Below, piece by piece: positions 28,193 to 37,235 of a stretch of DNA of 64,000 bases; the first letter of the stretch is position 1; each line of letters begins with the position of its first letter. The translations under genes and the position numbers were made by a program. The notes beneath the pieces were generated by a model. That model was given only the letters and a program-made list of their open reading frames with translations. It ran no database searches and was not told the origin of the DNA. The DNA is from Agrobacterium vitis (lineage in GTDB: Bacteria > Pseudomonadota > Alphaproteobacteria > Rhizobiales > Rhizobiaceae), in NCBI RefSeq assembly GCF_013337045.2, contig NZ_CP118260.1, forward strand, positions 310,001-374,000, given 5' to 3'.

Positions 28193-29347
28193 TCAGATGA
28201 TCACATGCGGCACAAAGCGCGAGAGATTGGCGGTGATGCGGGATCGGTCCTCGCGGATGCCAAGGGCGCAGGCGCGATCACCGACAATCCAGCTACCAAG
28301 TACTGCAAAGCCCGCCTCGCTCTTAAACAGCGGCGCATAGGCTTGCACGATAAATCCCTCCTCGCCGTAACCACCTGGAGAGACAAGAGATTCCCTGCCA
28401 CCTTGGAAAAGCGTGACGTTTTCTCCCTCGCGCGACAGAAGCGGCTTTCGCACGTAGTCGCCAAGGCTTGAGGCGGCGGGGTCATCTGCAAAGAAGCTTG
28501 GCAATAGATTGGGGTGGTTGGGGTAGCGTTGCCAGAGCAGTGGCAGCAGCCCCTTGTTGGACAGGATTGATTTCCAGGCAGGTTCGACAAACACATCGCC
28601 GGACCGTGCCAATTGACGCGAAAACGGCTCGCGCAGCATGAATTCCCAGGGGTAAAGCTTGAAACACTGGTCGATCACACGGTCTTGCAGATCCGTGAAT
28701 CGGCCTTCTGCATCGACACCAATATCGCCGATATCGAGAAGCTCGACACGATGCCCCGCCTGGAGGGCGCAATCCATCAGATAGACCGTGGTGCCGCGAT
28801 CTTCCTCATTCTCGGTCATCGCCGCGAAATGGAACATCGGCTGTTTTGGAAACTGCTCGAACGCCTCCACAAGGCTTTCCTGCAATAGATTATACTGGTC
28901 GGCATCGGCGGGCAGTGCGCCAAGCGCCTGCTGGTCGGTGAGCCAATTGAACTGGAAATAGGCTGTCTCGAAGACCGAGGTCGGTGTATCGGCATTATAT
29001 TCCAGCAGCTTGGCAGGGCCTTCGCCATCATAGGCGAGATCGAAACGCCCATAGAGATGGCGGTCCTGGCGTTGCCAGGATCTGCGGATAACGTCGCGAA
29101 GATCGTCTGGAATGGCCAGCCGGTCAAGCGCCTCCTCGCTGCCGACGATATCGCCGATCAGGTCCATGCACATATCATGCAGTTCCTGGCTTGGCGCCTC
29201 TATCCGGGTCTCGATTTCTTCCAGGGAGAACACATAGGCGGCATCGTCCACCCAATAGGGCTCGCCATACATTTCATGAAAACCAAAGCCAACGGCGCGC
29301 GCCTTGTCGCGCCAATCTGGACGTTCCGCAAAAGTGATGCGCTTCAT
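28193..29347 (-). CDS. yjfC: Glutathionylspermidine synthase-like ATP-grasp ligase (YjfC/YgiC family)
   Basis: A 384-aa member of the glutathionylspermidine synthase-like ATP-grasp group without the amidase half. Motifs: GRFDLAYDGEGPAKLLEYNADTP split around residues 100-125, EPAWKSILSNKGLLPLLW, VRKPLLSREG and a C-terminal GSWIVGD. The family forms amide bonds from a carboxylate and an amine with ATP; the natural substrates of YjfC/YgiC are not established. Last gene of a minus-strand operon, 1 nt after the DUF1190 gene, in the conserved yjfKLMC order. Cytoplasmic. Confidence 0.9.
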   Translation of the reverse strand: MKRITFAERPDWRDKARAVGFGFHEMYGEPYWVDDAAYVFSLEEIETRIEAPSQELHDMCMDLIGDIVGSEEALDRLAIPDDLRDVIRRSWQRQDRHLYGRFDLAYDGEGPAKLLEYNADTPTSVFETAYFQFNWLTDQQALGALPADADQYNLLQESLVEAFEQFPKQPMFHFAAMTENEEDRGTTVYLMDCALQAGHRVELLDIGDIGVDAEGRFTDLQDRVIDQCFKLYPWEFMLREPFSRQLARSGDVFVEPAWKSILSNKGLLPLLWQRYPNHPNLLPSFFADDPAASSLGDYVRKPLLSREGENVTLFQGGRESLVSPGGYGEEGFIVQAYAPLFKSEAGFAVLGSWIVGDRACALGIREDRSRITANLSRFVPHVII

Positions 29348-29348
29348 G

Positions 29349-29930
29349 TCAGCCGCCGAAACTGAAGGAGGATCGCCCCCCGAAGCCCTGGCGGCTCACC
29401 GTGCGGGTATTGACATTGGCGGGCTTGGAGCTCGATGGAGCAAGGATCGTGTCGCGGCCTTTGTTGATGGTCACTGTTTGGCCGCTGCGGTTGCGATAGA
29501 TCGGCGTGCTGCCTCCGCCGCCATAGCTGCTGCCTTGCGTCGCTTCCCGCTGGTATCGATAATAGTCGCCAATATTGTTAATGGTCGAAGATAGCAGGTA
29601 TCCTGCCATGAAGGGCATAAAAAAGCTGCCGCTACCGGTGCCACCTGTATTGGGCGCTGTTTGCTGCACGCATTGTTTTGCGCCATATTCAGCCTCGCAG
29701 GCGGCCATGCCATCAAAGCGCGGTGCGTTGGCCATATGGGTTTTGACGGCATCCTGGTAAGCCGTCTGACATACTTCCCGATCCATCCCTTGAGAGATGC
29801 ATTGATCGACGGAGGTGAAGGTGCGCTCGGTGGGCGCATCCTCGCCGCAGCCGGAGAGCAGTAGGCTGGAAGCGGCGATGGTGCCGAGGGCGAGGATAGG
29901 GGGCGTTCGCCCGCTTAAACGTCTGCGCAT
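29349..29930 (-). CDS. yjfM: DUF1190 lipoprotein (YjfM/YgiB family)
   Basis: A 193-aa predicted lipoprotein: signal ending in the lipobox LLSGC with the lipidated Cys at about 28. The mature part has the DUF1190 pattern CISQGMDREVCQTAYQDA and a CEAEYGAKQC pair, then a membrane-like FFMPFMAGYLLSS and a Gly/Ser/Asn-rich low-complexity tail. Function unknown. It always tends to neighbour YjfC/YgiC-type ligases, and here the two are practically contiguous, which suggests substrate or scaffold for the ligase. GGAGG precedes ATG 29930. Confidence 0.87.
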   Translation of the reverse strand: MRRRLSGRTPPILALGTIAASSLLLSGCGEDAPTERTFTSVDQCISQGMDREVCQTAYQDAVKTHMANAPRFDGMAACEAEYGAKQCVQQTAPNTGGTGSGSFFMPFMAGYLLSSTINNIGDYYRYQREATQGSSYGGGGSTPIYRNRSGQTVTINKGRDTILAPSSSKPANVNTRTVSRQGFGGRSSFSFGG

Positions 29931-29940
29931 CCTGGCCTCC

Positions 29941-30342
29941 TCAATAGGTCATGCAGGCAGCATTGAGAATGCCGACGATCAGCGCGATGCCGCCGCCCCA
30001 AAGGCCTGCGGCAATATCACCGGCGGTGATTTTCTCATGCAGATCCTTCATGGTGAAATTGGCGACAAAAAACGCGAAAATCTGCACGAGAATGCCGACG
30101 AATGCCCAAAGAATATAATCGATCATGCTAACGGAATTGGCCGCCGCCGAGGCAAGCGGCAGGCTGAATCCCATGAGAGCGCCTAGAAATGCCGTGACCG
30201 CCGCCAGATTGCCTGCCCGGATCAATTCAACTTCCTTATGGGGTGTCAGCCACGTGTAAATTGCTGCAAAAACACCATAAGCCGCGATGCCAATGAAGAA
30301 ATAACCCAGAAAGGCTGGAAGTCCCGCCATATAATGCAGCAT
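29941..30342 (-). CDS. yjfL: DUF350 membrane protein (YjfL family)
   Basis: A 133-aa protein with four predicted membrane helices (around 8-28, 45-68, 75-98, 108-130) and the DUF350 pattern VELIRAGNLAAVTAFLGALMGFSLPLASA. Function unknown. Lies 10 nt before the DUF1190 lipoprotein gene and 27 nt after the DUF2491 gene in the same operon. Confidence 0.9.
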   Translation of the reverse strand: MLHYMAGLPAFLGYFFIGIAAYGVFAAIYTWLTPHKEVELIRAGNLAAVTAFLGALMGFSLPLASAAANSVSMIDYILWAFVGILVQIFAFFVANFTMKDLHEKITAGDIAAGLWGGGIALIVGILNAACMTY

Positions 30343-30369
30343 GAAATATCCCCTCAGGAAAGGTTTTGG

Positions 30370-31029
30370 TCAGACGCGACGAACATCGGCGGCACCGATA
30401 CCGTAGCCAATGAGAAATTCGACAGAGCGGCCCGCCTGCGCCTGGGAGGGATCGAGATCCCGCTCCACATTGATCAGCAGCATTTCCTGTGTGTTCCCAA
30501 GGGGCCGATAATACAGCATGCAGGATTGATGGATCGAACGCCTGGTTTCACCATCCTCGATATCTTCGACGAATTGCACGGTCTCGGCGCGTTCCGGCCC
30601 TTCGCCCCAGAAGCGGTTAAACAGGATGCCGTCGGCATCGTAGGACGACGCACCAATCATGCCTGATGGTCCTGTCCAGCGGCTCCATTCGCTCTGGCTG
30701 ACCGGCACGACGCTATCCCAGGGCCGATAGAAGCTGATATCCTCTATGCCATCGCCCGGCATGCCGGATGGGGACATGACCTGGATCATATGGTGGTTTT
30801 CATCGTAATAGCGCGACAGTACCGATGCTGCATCGAGCCGGACTTCCCCATAGGCGGCAATGATGAAAGCGCCGCTTTGAGGCAGCGGCATCGCCGGTTG
30901 CGACCCCAGCGCGTCGGCCTCCAGCGACAGGAAATCAAGATCGAGCGCGCCACCGATGACGGCACCCAGGGGACCGAGTTCCTTTTGCATCGGCTTTTCG
31001 GTTTTGCGTCCGCTGAACCAGCCCAACAT
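30370..31029 (-). CDS. yjfK: DUF2491 protein (YjfK family)
   Basis: A 219-aa soluble protein of the YjfK/DUF2491 family: ALDLDFLSLEADALGS, then IAAYGEVRLDAASVLSRYYDENHHMIQV and YRPWDSVVPVSQSEWSRWTG. The start is ATG 31029 with GAGGAGA 7 nt upstream, and the reading upstream of it is not conserved-looking. First gene of the minus-strand operon, divergent from yjfI-yjfJ across about 280 bp. Confidence 0.85.
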   Translation of the reverse strand: MLGWFSGRKTEKPMQKELGPLGAVIGGALDLDFLSLEADALGSQPAMPLPQSGAFIIAAYGEVRLDAASVLSRYYDENHHMIQVMSPSGMPGDGIEDISFYRPWDSVVPVSQSEWSRWTGPSGMIGASSYDADGILFNRFWGEGPERAETVQFVEDIEDGETRRSIHQSCMLYYRPLGNTQEMLLINVERDLDPSQAQAGRSVEFLIGYGIGAADVRRV

Positions 31030-31320
31030 CAAGCATCTCCTCTCAGGCGCAATCGATAGCTGCGGTGAATATGGCATCAAGATTGGAAAGAACAACCTCG
31101 ACCATCATTCTTTCGTCGTGAAAAAACGTCAGGATTGAGCGACAAGAGGGCGACCGCTCCTTGAAAACAACGAGAGGGAAAGGCCAGCAAGGGCGCAGGT
31201 GTTATCACTTGAGCCCTGTCTTTAAGGCGTTTTCCACGCAAACTATTTAGCATGACAGGCTTTTAACTGCCTGCCGGAATACCCAGATAACGCTCAGAAT
31301 TTCAACCGATGGAGGAATGT
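31030..31320. promoter_or_regulatory. Divergent promoter region between yjfK and yjfI
   Basis: About 290 bp without a gene. I found no convincing -24/-12 sigma-54 promoter, which would be expected for a PspF-type psp operon, and no clear long palindrome. A short CAGGC-TTTTAACT-GCCTG inverted repeat lies near 31256-31275. Confidence 0.4.
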
Positions 31321-31755
31321 TTGGAACCCTGGACTTTGACAGGTTTGACCCGTCTGTTTGCAGCCGATCCCGAGGCGCTGGGCGATGTCGATGTGACCGT
31401 TCCCCAGAGCGGCGACGTGATCTGCGTAACGCTGAAGGAAAAGGGCGACATGGATGTTTTCGTCGCGGTCAGCGGCGAACGCGATATTCTCGCCAGCATT
31501 GTTTTGGTGCCATGCGATGATGTGCCGAACCGCGCGGATTTCGAGCGCATGGTTCTGAAGACCCATAAGTTTGTACCGCTCTCCAGCTTCGGCATTACCA
31601 TCATTGATGGTGAGGAATGGTATGAGCTGTTTGGGTCGCTTTCGACCCGCTCCCGCGCCGAAACAGTGGTCGAGGAAGTCGCTATACTCGCGGCCAATGC
31701 GGTGGATGCGGCTGTCATGATCGACGAATGGAAGAACGGGGAGATGGCAGCATGA
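31321..31755 (+). CDS. yjfI: DUF2170 protein (YjfI family)
   Basis: A 144-aa acidic protein with the DUF2170 pattern (VDVTVPQSGDVICVTLKEKGD, ILASIVLVPCDDVPNRADFE, LSSFGITIIDGEEWYELFG). Function unknown; in enterobacteria it precedes the PspA homologue YjfJ. I favour TTG 31321, which has GGAGGA 4 nt upstream; ATG 31309 would add four residues but lacks a ribosome site. The stop overlaps the next ATG by 4 bp. Confidence 0.85.
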   Translation: MEPWTLTGLTRLFAADPEALGDVDVTVPQSGDVICVTLKEKGDMDVFVAVSGERDILASIVLVPCDDVPNRADFERMVLKTHKFVPLSSFGITIIDGEEWYELFGSLSTRSRAETVVEEVAILAANAVDAAVMIDEWKNGEMAA

Positions 31756-32489
31756 GCACCTGGGCAAAGATTTTCACCGCCATTCGCGGCGGCGTCAACG
31801 AGGTGGCTGAGGCTGCTGCCGATAGTCAGTCCATGCGTATTCTCGATCAGGAACTGCGGGACGCCGAGCAGTCCTTGCGCCGGGCGCGCTCGGATCTGGC
31901 TGGAATCATGGCATCCAATAAAAGCGTCATGCGCCGGCTGGAAGAAGCCCGTGCCAAGGAGCTAAAGGATAGCGACAGCGCGCGTGCCGCCGTCAATGCT
32001 GGCCGTATGGACCTTGCCCAAGGCCTGGCACAGCGTATCGCTACTATCCGTGGGGAGATCCAGCGCGACGAAGAGGAATTGAACCGCCTGCTGCCGCGCC
32101 AGCAACAGATGCTGCGCACGATCCAGGACACCGAGGCGCGCATTACCCAGATGAAGCGCGAAGTGGAAAATGTGAAGGCAAACGAATCGCTGCTGCGGGC
32201 GCAATCGGCCATTTCACATAGCCAGTCTGGCATTAACACCCGTCTTGGCAGTGCAGTGGAAAGCCTTGAGCGGATCAAGAAACGCCAGGAAATCACCGCA
32301 GGCCGGATCGAGGCCGGTGCGGAATTGGCAGCGCTGGAAAATGGCAGTGATCTTGATCGTCAGCTGCGGGAAGCAGGCATCGGTGGCTCCAGCCAATCGG
32401 CGGACGATGTGCTGAAGCAGTTGATGGCCCCCAGCGGTTCCGGCACCCAGGTTCTGCTGCCCGCGCCTGCCGAAAAGGTTGAGCGCTAA
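31752..32489 (+). CDS. yjfJ: PspA/IM30 family membrane-stress protein (YjfJ)
   Basis: A 245-aa, almost wholly helical coiled-coil protein. It starts with an amphipathic helix (WAKIFTAIRGGVNEVAEAAAD) followed by heptad-rich segments with many Arg/Glu/Gln, and a C-terminal part (LAALENGSDLDRQLREAGIG) as in PspA/IM30. Relatives coat and repair the inner membrane as ESCRT-III-like filaments. Coupled to yjfI by a 4-bp overlap. Confidence 0.9.
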   Translation: MSTWAKIFTAIRGGVNEVAEAAADSQSMRILDQELRDAEQSLRRARSDLAGIMASNKSVMRRLEEARAKELKDSDSARAAVNAGRMDLAQGLAQRIATIRGEIQRDEEELNRLLPRQQQMLRTIQDTEARITQMKREVENVKANESLLRAQSAISHSQSGINTRLGSAVESLERIKKRQEITAGRIEAGAELAALENGSDLDRQLREAGIGGSSQSADDVLKQLMAPSGSGTQVLLPAPAEKVER

Positions 32490-32543
32490 GAAAAGGGACG
32501 CGGCTTTCCGGACACGCAAACCTGAGCCGGTATAGTCCAAAAT

Positions 32544-32594
32544 AAACCGGGTGGAACGCTGATGCATTCCACCCGATTCTGGCCACCCGGTTTT
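32544..32594. terminator. Terminator with two competing hairpins
   Basis: Between convergent yjfJ and matC. An 11-bp pair (32544-32554 with 32583-32593, ending in TTTT) and a 9-bp pair (32548-32556 with 32567-32575) share the same left arm, so only one can form at a time. Either may end transcription from yjfJ or matC. Confidence 0.7.
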
Positions 32595-32598
32595 CGTA

Positions 32599-33945
32599 TC
32601 AAATGATGCCGGGCACGACGAAGACAAGCCAGGCGATGACCGGTCCGATCAGCGCGATCAGGGCGCTGTAGATCAGCATCTGGCGCATGACCTTGTCGCG
32701 TTGCTCATCTGGCGCATTGGCAACCACGAGGGCCCCATTGGTGGAAAACGGGCTGGTATCGACAATGGTCGTAGAGATCGCAATCGCCGCAACCACGCCA
32801 ACGGCGCTGATATGCCCTTGCAGCAGAAAGGGAACGGCGAGCGGAATAATTGCCCCAAGCAAAGCAGTCGATGAGGCAAAGGCCGAGACGATGGCGCCGG
32901 TAAAGCACAGCAGCAGGGCTACGAGGAGCGGCATGCCGAGGCTGGAGATGCCATGGGCGACGTAATCGATGGTGCCTGCCTTTTCCATCACGCCGACATA
33001 GGTGATGATGCCGGAGATCAGCAGCACGGTTGACCAGCTTACCTTGTCGATAGCCGCCTTTTGCGTTGTGGGCGAAAGCAGAGCCAGCAGAACCGCAACA
33101 GTGATCGCCACCAGCCCAACATTGAACTTGAACACCAGAGCCCCGACGCCGAGCGCGGTAAGGCCGATCAGGGTCGTGACCTTCTCGGTCGTCAACCGGA
33201 CCTTTGCCTGCGTGTCTGCCGCTGTGCCATAGGCATGGTCACGGAACGGCTTGGCAGGCGTGCCGCCATGGCCCTTTATCGAGGCCGAGATGCCCTCAGG
33301 ATGAAGTTCGGGCAGGGGGCCTTTGACAGAGGATCTCTGTTTCAGGATGGAAAGGCCACCAAAAACGAAGAAGACCAGAACCGCAATCGCCAGGTTGAAG
33401 AAGAAGCTGGAGAGAAACAGTGAGGTCGGCGCGAAGGGAAGACCTGCCTTGGCAACGATCTGGTTGGTAATGCCGCCATAGATGCTGATCGGCGAGAACC
33501 CACCGGCCTGTGCGCCGTGAATGACCATCAGGCCCATCAATACCGTATGGATCCTGTATTGAACCGCAAAGCTGAGTGCCACGGGCGCGAGGATGGCCAC
33601 CGCAGCAGGCCCTAGGGCGCCGAAGCCGGTGATGATCGCTGCAACGAGGAACATCACCCAGGGTATCAACCCGACACGCCCGCGAACCATCCGGACAGAC
33701 CTCTCCACAAGCCAGTCGATGGTTCCGTTAATCTGAGCGATAGCAAAGAGATAGGTGACGGCCACCAGTGTGAGGAACAGGTCGGCGGGAAAGCCCGCAA
33801 AAATGTCGGCGGGCTTCATGCCGATAATCAGCGAGCCCAGGACGAAGGTGCAGCCAAAGGCCAGGACCCCCATATTGATCGGCTGGATTGTCGCGATAAT
33901 GAAGATCGCAACCAGCAGCCCTATAGATAGGATTTCGATGCTCAT
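32599..33945 (-). CDS. matC: Malonate/dicarboxylate carrier MatC
   Basis: A 448-aa integral membrane protein with about 12 hydrophobic segments and a charged central loop (residues 205-245), of the MatC branch of the SLC13-like ion transporters. Motifs include IQPINMGVLAFGCTFVLG, GGFSPISIYGGITNQI and TSPFSTNGALVVANAP. It imports malonate. It follows matB and matA on the same strand, the known rhizobial matABC order, which makes the assignment strong. Confidence 0.92.
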   Translation of the reverse strand: MSIEILSIGLLVAIFIIATIQPINMGVLAFGCTFVLGSLIIGMKPADIFAGFPADLFLTLVAVTYLFAIAQINGTIDWLVERSVRMVRGRVGLIPWVMFLVAAIITGFGALGPAAVAILAPVALSFAVQYRIHTVLMGLMVIHGAQAGGFSPISIYGGITNQIVAKAGLPFAPTSLFLSSFFFNLAIAVLVFFVFGGLSILKQRSSVKGPLPELHPEGISASIKGHGGTPAKPFRDHAYGTAADTQAKVRLTTEKVTTLIGLTALGVGALVFKFNVGLVAITVAVLLALLSPTTQKAAIDKVSWSTVLLISGIITYVGVMEKAGTIDYVAHGISSLGMPLLVALLLCFTGAIVSAFASSTALLGAIIPLAVPFLLQGHISAVGVVAAIAISTTIVDTSPFSTNGALVVANAPDEQRDKVMRQMLIYSALIALIGPVIAWLVFVVPGII

Positions 33946-34073
33946 AAGTCCCCTCCCTGCGGCGTGATGAGCGCCGGCAGCATGTGTGTTTTCGGATTGA
34001 ATATGTCCGCACGCGCCCCTCCCAAATGACGCGGCGTAATCCGGGAGCGATTGGAGCGCGCTCCCGGGTTTAA

Positions 34074-35588
34074 TCAGGCTGCCGCGTAAAGATCGGCATA
34101 TTGCTGGCGTAGAACATTCTTCTGGACCTTGCCCATCGTGTTGCGCGGCAGATCTTCCAGGAAAATAATGCGCTTGGGCTGCTTGTAGCGGGCAAGCCGA
34201 TCCTGAAGCGCATTGAGAATTGCCTTCTCATCCAGCGAGACGCCCGGCTTGCAGATGACAATGGCGGTTACGCCCTCGCCAAAATCCGGGTGCGGTACGC
34301 CGATAACAGCACTTTCGACCACGCCTTCAAGCTGGTCGATCTCGCTTTCGACCTCCTTGGGATAGATATTGTATCCGCCTGAAATCACCAGGTCCTTGCC
34401 GCGTCCAACGATATGAACATAGCCGTTCTCATCGATCTTGCCGAGATCGCCGCTGATGAAAAAGCCGTCCGCGGTGAACTCCGCAGCGGTCTTTTCAGGC
34501 ATCCGCCAATAGCCCTTGAAGACATTCGGTCCCTTGATTTCGATGGACCCTGTTTCTCCCGCCGGGAGAATGGCACCGCTGGCGGGATCGGTGATGCGCA
34601 CGGTCACGCCCGGCAGCGGCAGGCCGACTGTGCCTGGAACCCGGTCTCCGTCATAGGGATTGGACGTGTTCATGTTGGTTTCGGTCATGCCATAGCGCTC
34701 AAGGATAGCTTTGCCGGTGCGCTTGCCGAATTCGACATGGGTCTCGGCCAGCAATGGCGCCGAACCGGAGATGAAAAGACGTATATTGGCCGTGATCTCC
34801 CGGTCCAGTTTTTGGCTTTGCAGGAGGCGCACGTAAAAGGTCGGAACGCCCATAAGAAGCGTGGCATTCGGCATTAATGACAGCACTTCCTCAGGATCGA
34901 ATTTTGGCAAGAGGATCATTGACGCGCCCGACAGCAGGGTCACATTGGTGGCGACGAACAGCCCGTGCGTATGGAAAATCGGCAGGACGTGGATCAGCCG
35001 GTCATCGCTTGTGACGCGCCAGAAATCACGCAGGGTCAAGGCATTTGACAGAAGATTGTCATGGGTCAGCATCGCGCCTTTGGAGCGACCGGTCGTTCCC
35101 GACGTATAAAGGATGGCGGCGAGATCGTCTGGCGCGCGGGCGACATTGGCGAAATCGGCCGGTTCGATGCGGGCAAGATCGATCAGCGAGCCTGAGCCGT
35201 CGGCATTCAGCGTTTCAACATGCGCTCCATAGGGGGCAGCCACTTTCCTGATGGGTTCCAGCGCGGAGGAGGAGACAACCACCAGCTTCGGCTCGGCATC
35301 GCCAATGAAATAGTCCAGTTCGGCGAGCGTATAGGCGGTGTTCAGCGGCAGATAGACCGCGCCAGCGCGAAGGCAGGCCAGGTACAGGATCAGCGCTTCC
35401 GGGCTTTTTTCGATCTGCACGGCAATCCGGTCGCCGGGCTGAATGCCGAGCTTGGCGATAGCGCCAGCAATCTGTCCGGAAAGCGCAATCGCATCGGCAT
35501 ACGTCCAGGTCTTCCCGCCATTGGTCAGAATGAACGGTGAATCAGGCCGTGCTGCAGCCTTGATAGCATCAAAAAGATGGTTGCTCAT
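34074..35588 (-). CDS. matB: Malonyl-CoA synthetase MatB
   Basis: A 504-aa adenylate-forming enzyme: P-loop YTSGTTGRSKGAMLTH (about residues 162-177), ERYGMTETNM, GDLGKIDENGY, the hinge GRGKDLVISGG and the C-terminal catalytic lysine in NTMGKVQKNVLR. It makes malonyl-CoA from malonate, CoA and ATP, providing the substrate for the adjacent decarboxylase. A 128-bp gap to matC shows no gene. Confidence 0.95.
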   Translation of the reverse strand: MSNHLFDAIKAAARPDSPFILTNGGKTWTYADAIALSGQIAGAIAKLGIQPGDRIAVQIEKSPEALILYLACLRAGAVYLPLNTAYTLAELDYFIGDAEPKLVVVSSSALEPIRKVAAPYGAHVETLNADGSGSLIDLARIEPADFANVARAPDDLAAILYTSGTTGRSKGAMLTHDNLLSNALTLRDFWRVTSDDRLIHVLPIFHTHGLFVATNVTLLSGASMILLPKFDPEEVLSLMPNATLLMGVPTFYVRLLQSQKLDREITANIRLFISGSAPLLAETHVEFGKRTGKAILERYGMTETNMNTSNPYDGDRVPGTVGLPLPGVTVRITDPASGAILPAGETGSIEIKGPNVFKGYWRMPEKTAAEFTADGFFISGDLGKIDENGYVHIVGRGKDLVISGGYNIYPKEVESEIDQLEGVVESAVIGVPHPDFGEGVTAIVICKPGVSLDEKAILNALQDRLARYKQPKRIIFLEDLPRNTMGKVQKNVLRQQYADLYAAA

Positions 35589-35685
35589 ATTACTCTACTC
35601 CTCCGATCATGGTGATCGCCGTCTGTGCCGCGGACCGTAAATCCGTCCTGGCTCCAGGCAGCGTGCGGGTCTCTCTCCAGTTCGG

Positions 35686-37083
35686 TTAAGAACCGGACAG
35701 GCTCTCCGCCTTTTTGATATCCCTGGTTTTTTCGGGAAGACCCAGCTCGATTTTTCCCTGCAAGGCTTTAACGCCTGGCGACGCTGCCACTTCTCCGCGC
35801 TGTGCCAGGGCCTCGTGATTGGTCTCGATGTCCTCCAGCTTGTAGAGGTAATTGACCATCAGCCCATGCGCCTGGCGCATTGCCTTCACTGAGCGGTCGC
35901 CCAGAAAGTTAAGCCGCTCCAGCCTGGCGCCATTGCCAAGGTGGAAACGGGCAACCGGATCGACCGGGCGGTTGTCCGGCGTTCTCTCGGTGATGAAATA
36001 TCGTGCCGCGAGCGGCAGCAGCACGCGCTCCACGGCATCCGCCCTTGCCTTATCTTCAGGCCATGTCGGATCATCCAGCAAAGCCAGCGTGTTGCGGTCC
36101 TCTTGCGACAGCGGGAAACCGGACTTCGGATCTCTGATCTTCGAAATCCAGCGGGCAAAGCCCGGAACCGGCGAGAGCGTGACGAATTCCTTGAGGCCGG
36201 GAAGATCCCGCCGCAGGTCTTCCACCACCTGCTTGATGAGAAAATTTCCGAAGGAAATGCCGCGAAGACCGTCCTGGCAGTTGGAAATCGAATAGAAGAC
36301 CGCAGTCGTTGCGGTATCGGGGCCGATATGATCCCGGCTTTCATCCAGCACATCGGCGATGGCACTCGGTATCGAACGGGTCAGCGCGACTTCCACGAAA
36401 ACGAGCGGGTCATCGCGCAGGCGCGGATGAAAAAAGGCAAAGCAGCGCCGATCTGCGGGCGCAAGCCGCCGCCGCAACTCTTCCCACCCGGCAATCTCAT
36501 GCACGGCTTCGTATTTGATGATCTTTTCCAGAATATGCGCCGGTGTCGTCCAGTCGATGGGTTGCAGCGTCAGGAAGCCACGGTTGAACCAGGAGCTGAA
36601 AAGATGGGCGAAATCGGTATCGACGGCACCAAGATCGGCGCGATCCTCCTTGGTTTCCAGCAGTCGTTCGCGCATGCGGACAAGCTTTTGCGTGCCGTTG
36701 GGTGCAAGGTTGAGGCGGCGCAGAAGCTCCTGCCGGCGTGGTTCGGCTGCATTGTGCAGCGCGATGACGGCCATCGGGCTTTTGTCGGTCCGATAGGCGT
36801 CTATCGCCTTGTCGAGCGCTGCGGCTTCCGCGCCGAAACGGTCAGACAGCATGTGCAAGAACTGGACGGCCTCCGCGGCATCGAAACGGCTCCAGCGATC
36901 CAGGATTTCCGCTGCGATTGCCATGCCCGAGGCTTCGCCACGACTTGAAAGCAGCATCTCGCACAGGGTTTCGATGTCAGTATCAACGACCCTGTCGCGT
37001 GCCTTCGATCCCGAAAACAGCAGCGCGCGACCGCGTTCCGTGACGCCCGAAAGCAGGTCACTGAGAAAAGAGGTTCCGGCCAT
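35686..37083 (-). CDS. matA: Malonyl-CoA decarboxylase MatA
   Basis: A 465-aa malonyl-CoA decarboxylase: an N-terminal helical domain and a C-terminal GNAT-like domain. FYSISNCQDGLRGISFGNFL, TLSPVPGFARW and ARFHLGNGARL match the conserved catalytic Ser and His regions of the eukaryotic enzyme. It converts malonyl-CoA to acetyl-CoA and CO2. First gene of the mat operon, divergent from matR; about 100 bp separate it from matB. Confidence 0.95.
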   Translation of the reverse strand: MAGTSFLSDLLSGVTERGRALLFSGSKARDRVVDTDIETLCEMLLSSRGEASGMAIAAEILDRWSRFDAAEAVQFLHMLSDRFGAEAAALDKAIDAYRTDKSPMAVIALHNAAEPRRQELLRRLNLAPNGTQKLVRMRERLLETKEDRADLGAVDTDFAHLFSSWFNRGFLTLQPIDWTTPAHILEKIIKYEAVHEIAGWEELRRRLAPADRRCFAFFHPRLRDDPLVFVEVALTRSIPSAIADVLDESRDHIGPDTATTAVFYSISNCQDGLRGISFGNFLIKQVVEDLRRDLPGLKEFVTLSPVPGFARWISKIRDPKSGFPLSQEDRNTLALLDDPTWPEDKARADAVERVLLPLAARYFITERTPDNRPVDPVARFHLGNGARLERLNFLGDRSVKAMRQAHGLMVNYLYKLEDIETNHEALAQRGEVAASPGVKALQGKIELGLPEKTRDIKKAESLSGS

Positions 37084-37206
37084 CTAAAATTCCTCCGATC
37101 ATCAGGACGGCGCCCCCCGCGCTGCCCCTTTTATTATCATTGTCTATTCAATATCCACCGCAATATGGTATGTAAGCTGGCCCACAATGTGCACGGTGTC
37201 AACAGC

Positions 37207-37218
37207 CTTGTATACAAG
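37207..37218. promoter_or_regulatory. MatR operator candidate
   Basis: CTTGTATACAAG is a perfect 12-bp palindrome in the matA-matR divergent promoter, 18 bp before the matR ATG. It has the TTGTATACAA form expected for GntR-type repressors and fits MatR control of both transcripts. Confidence 0.65.
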
Positions 37219-37235
37219 AATGGAAAAATTGCATT

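Noticed and set aside
31030..31320. Sigma-54 promoter for the PspA-family operon.
   Set aside because: No GG/GC pair with proper -24/-12 spacing and context was found, and no PspF gene is adjacent.
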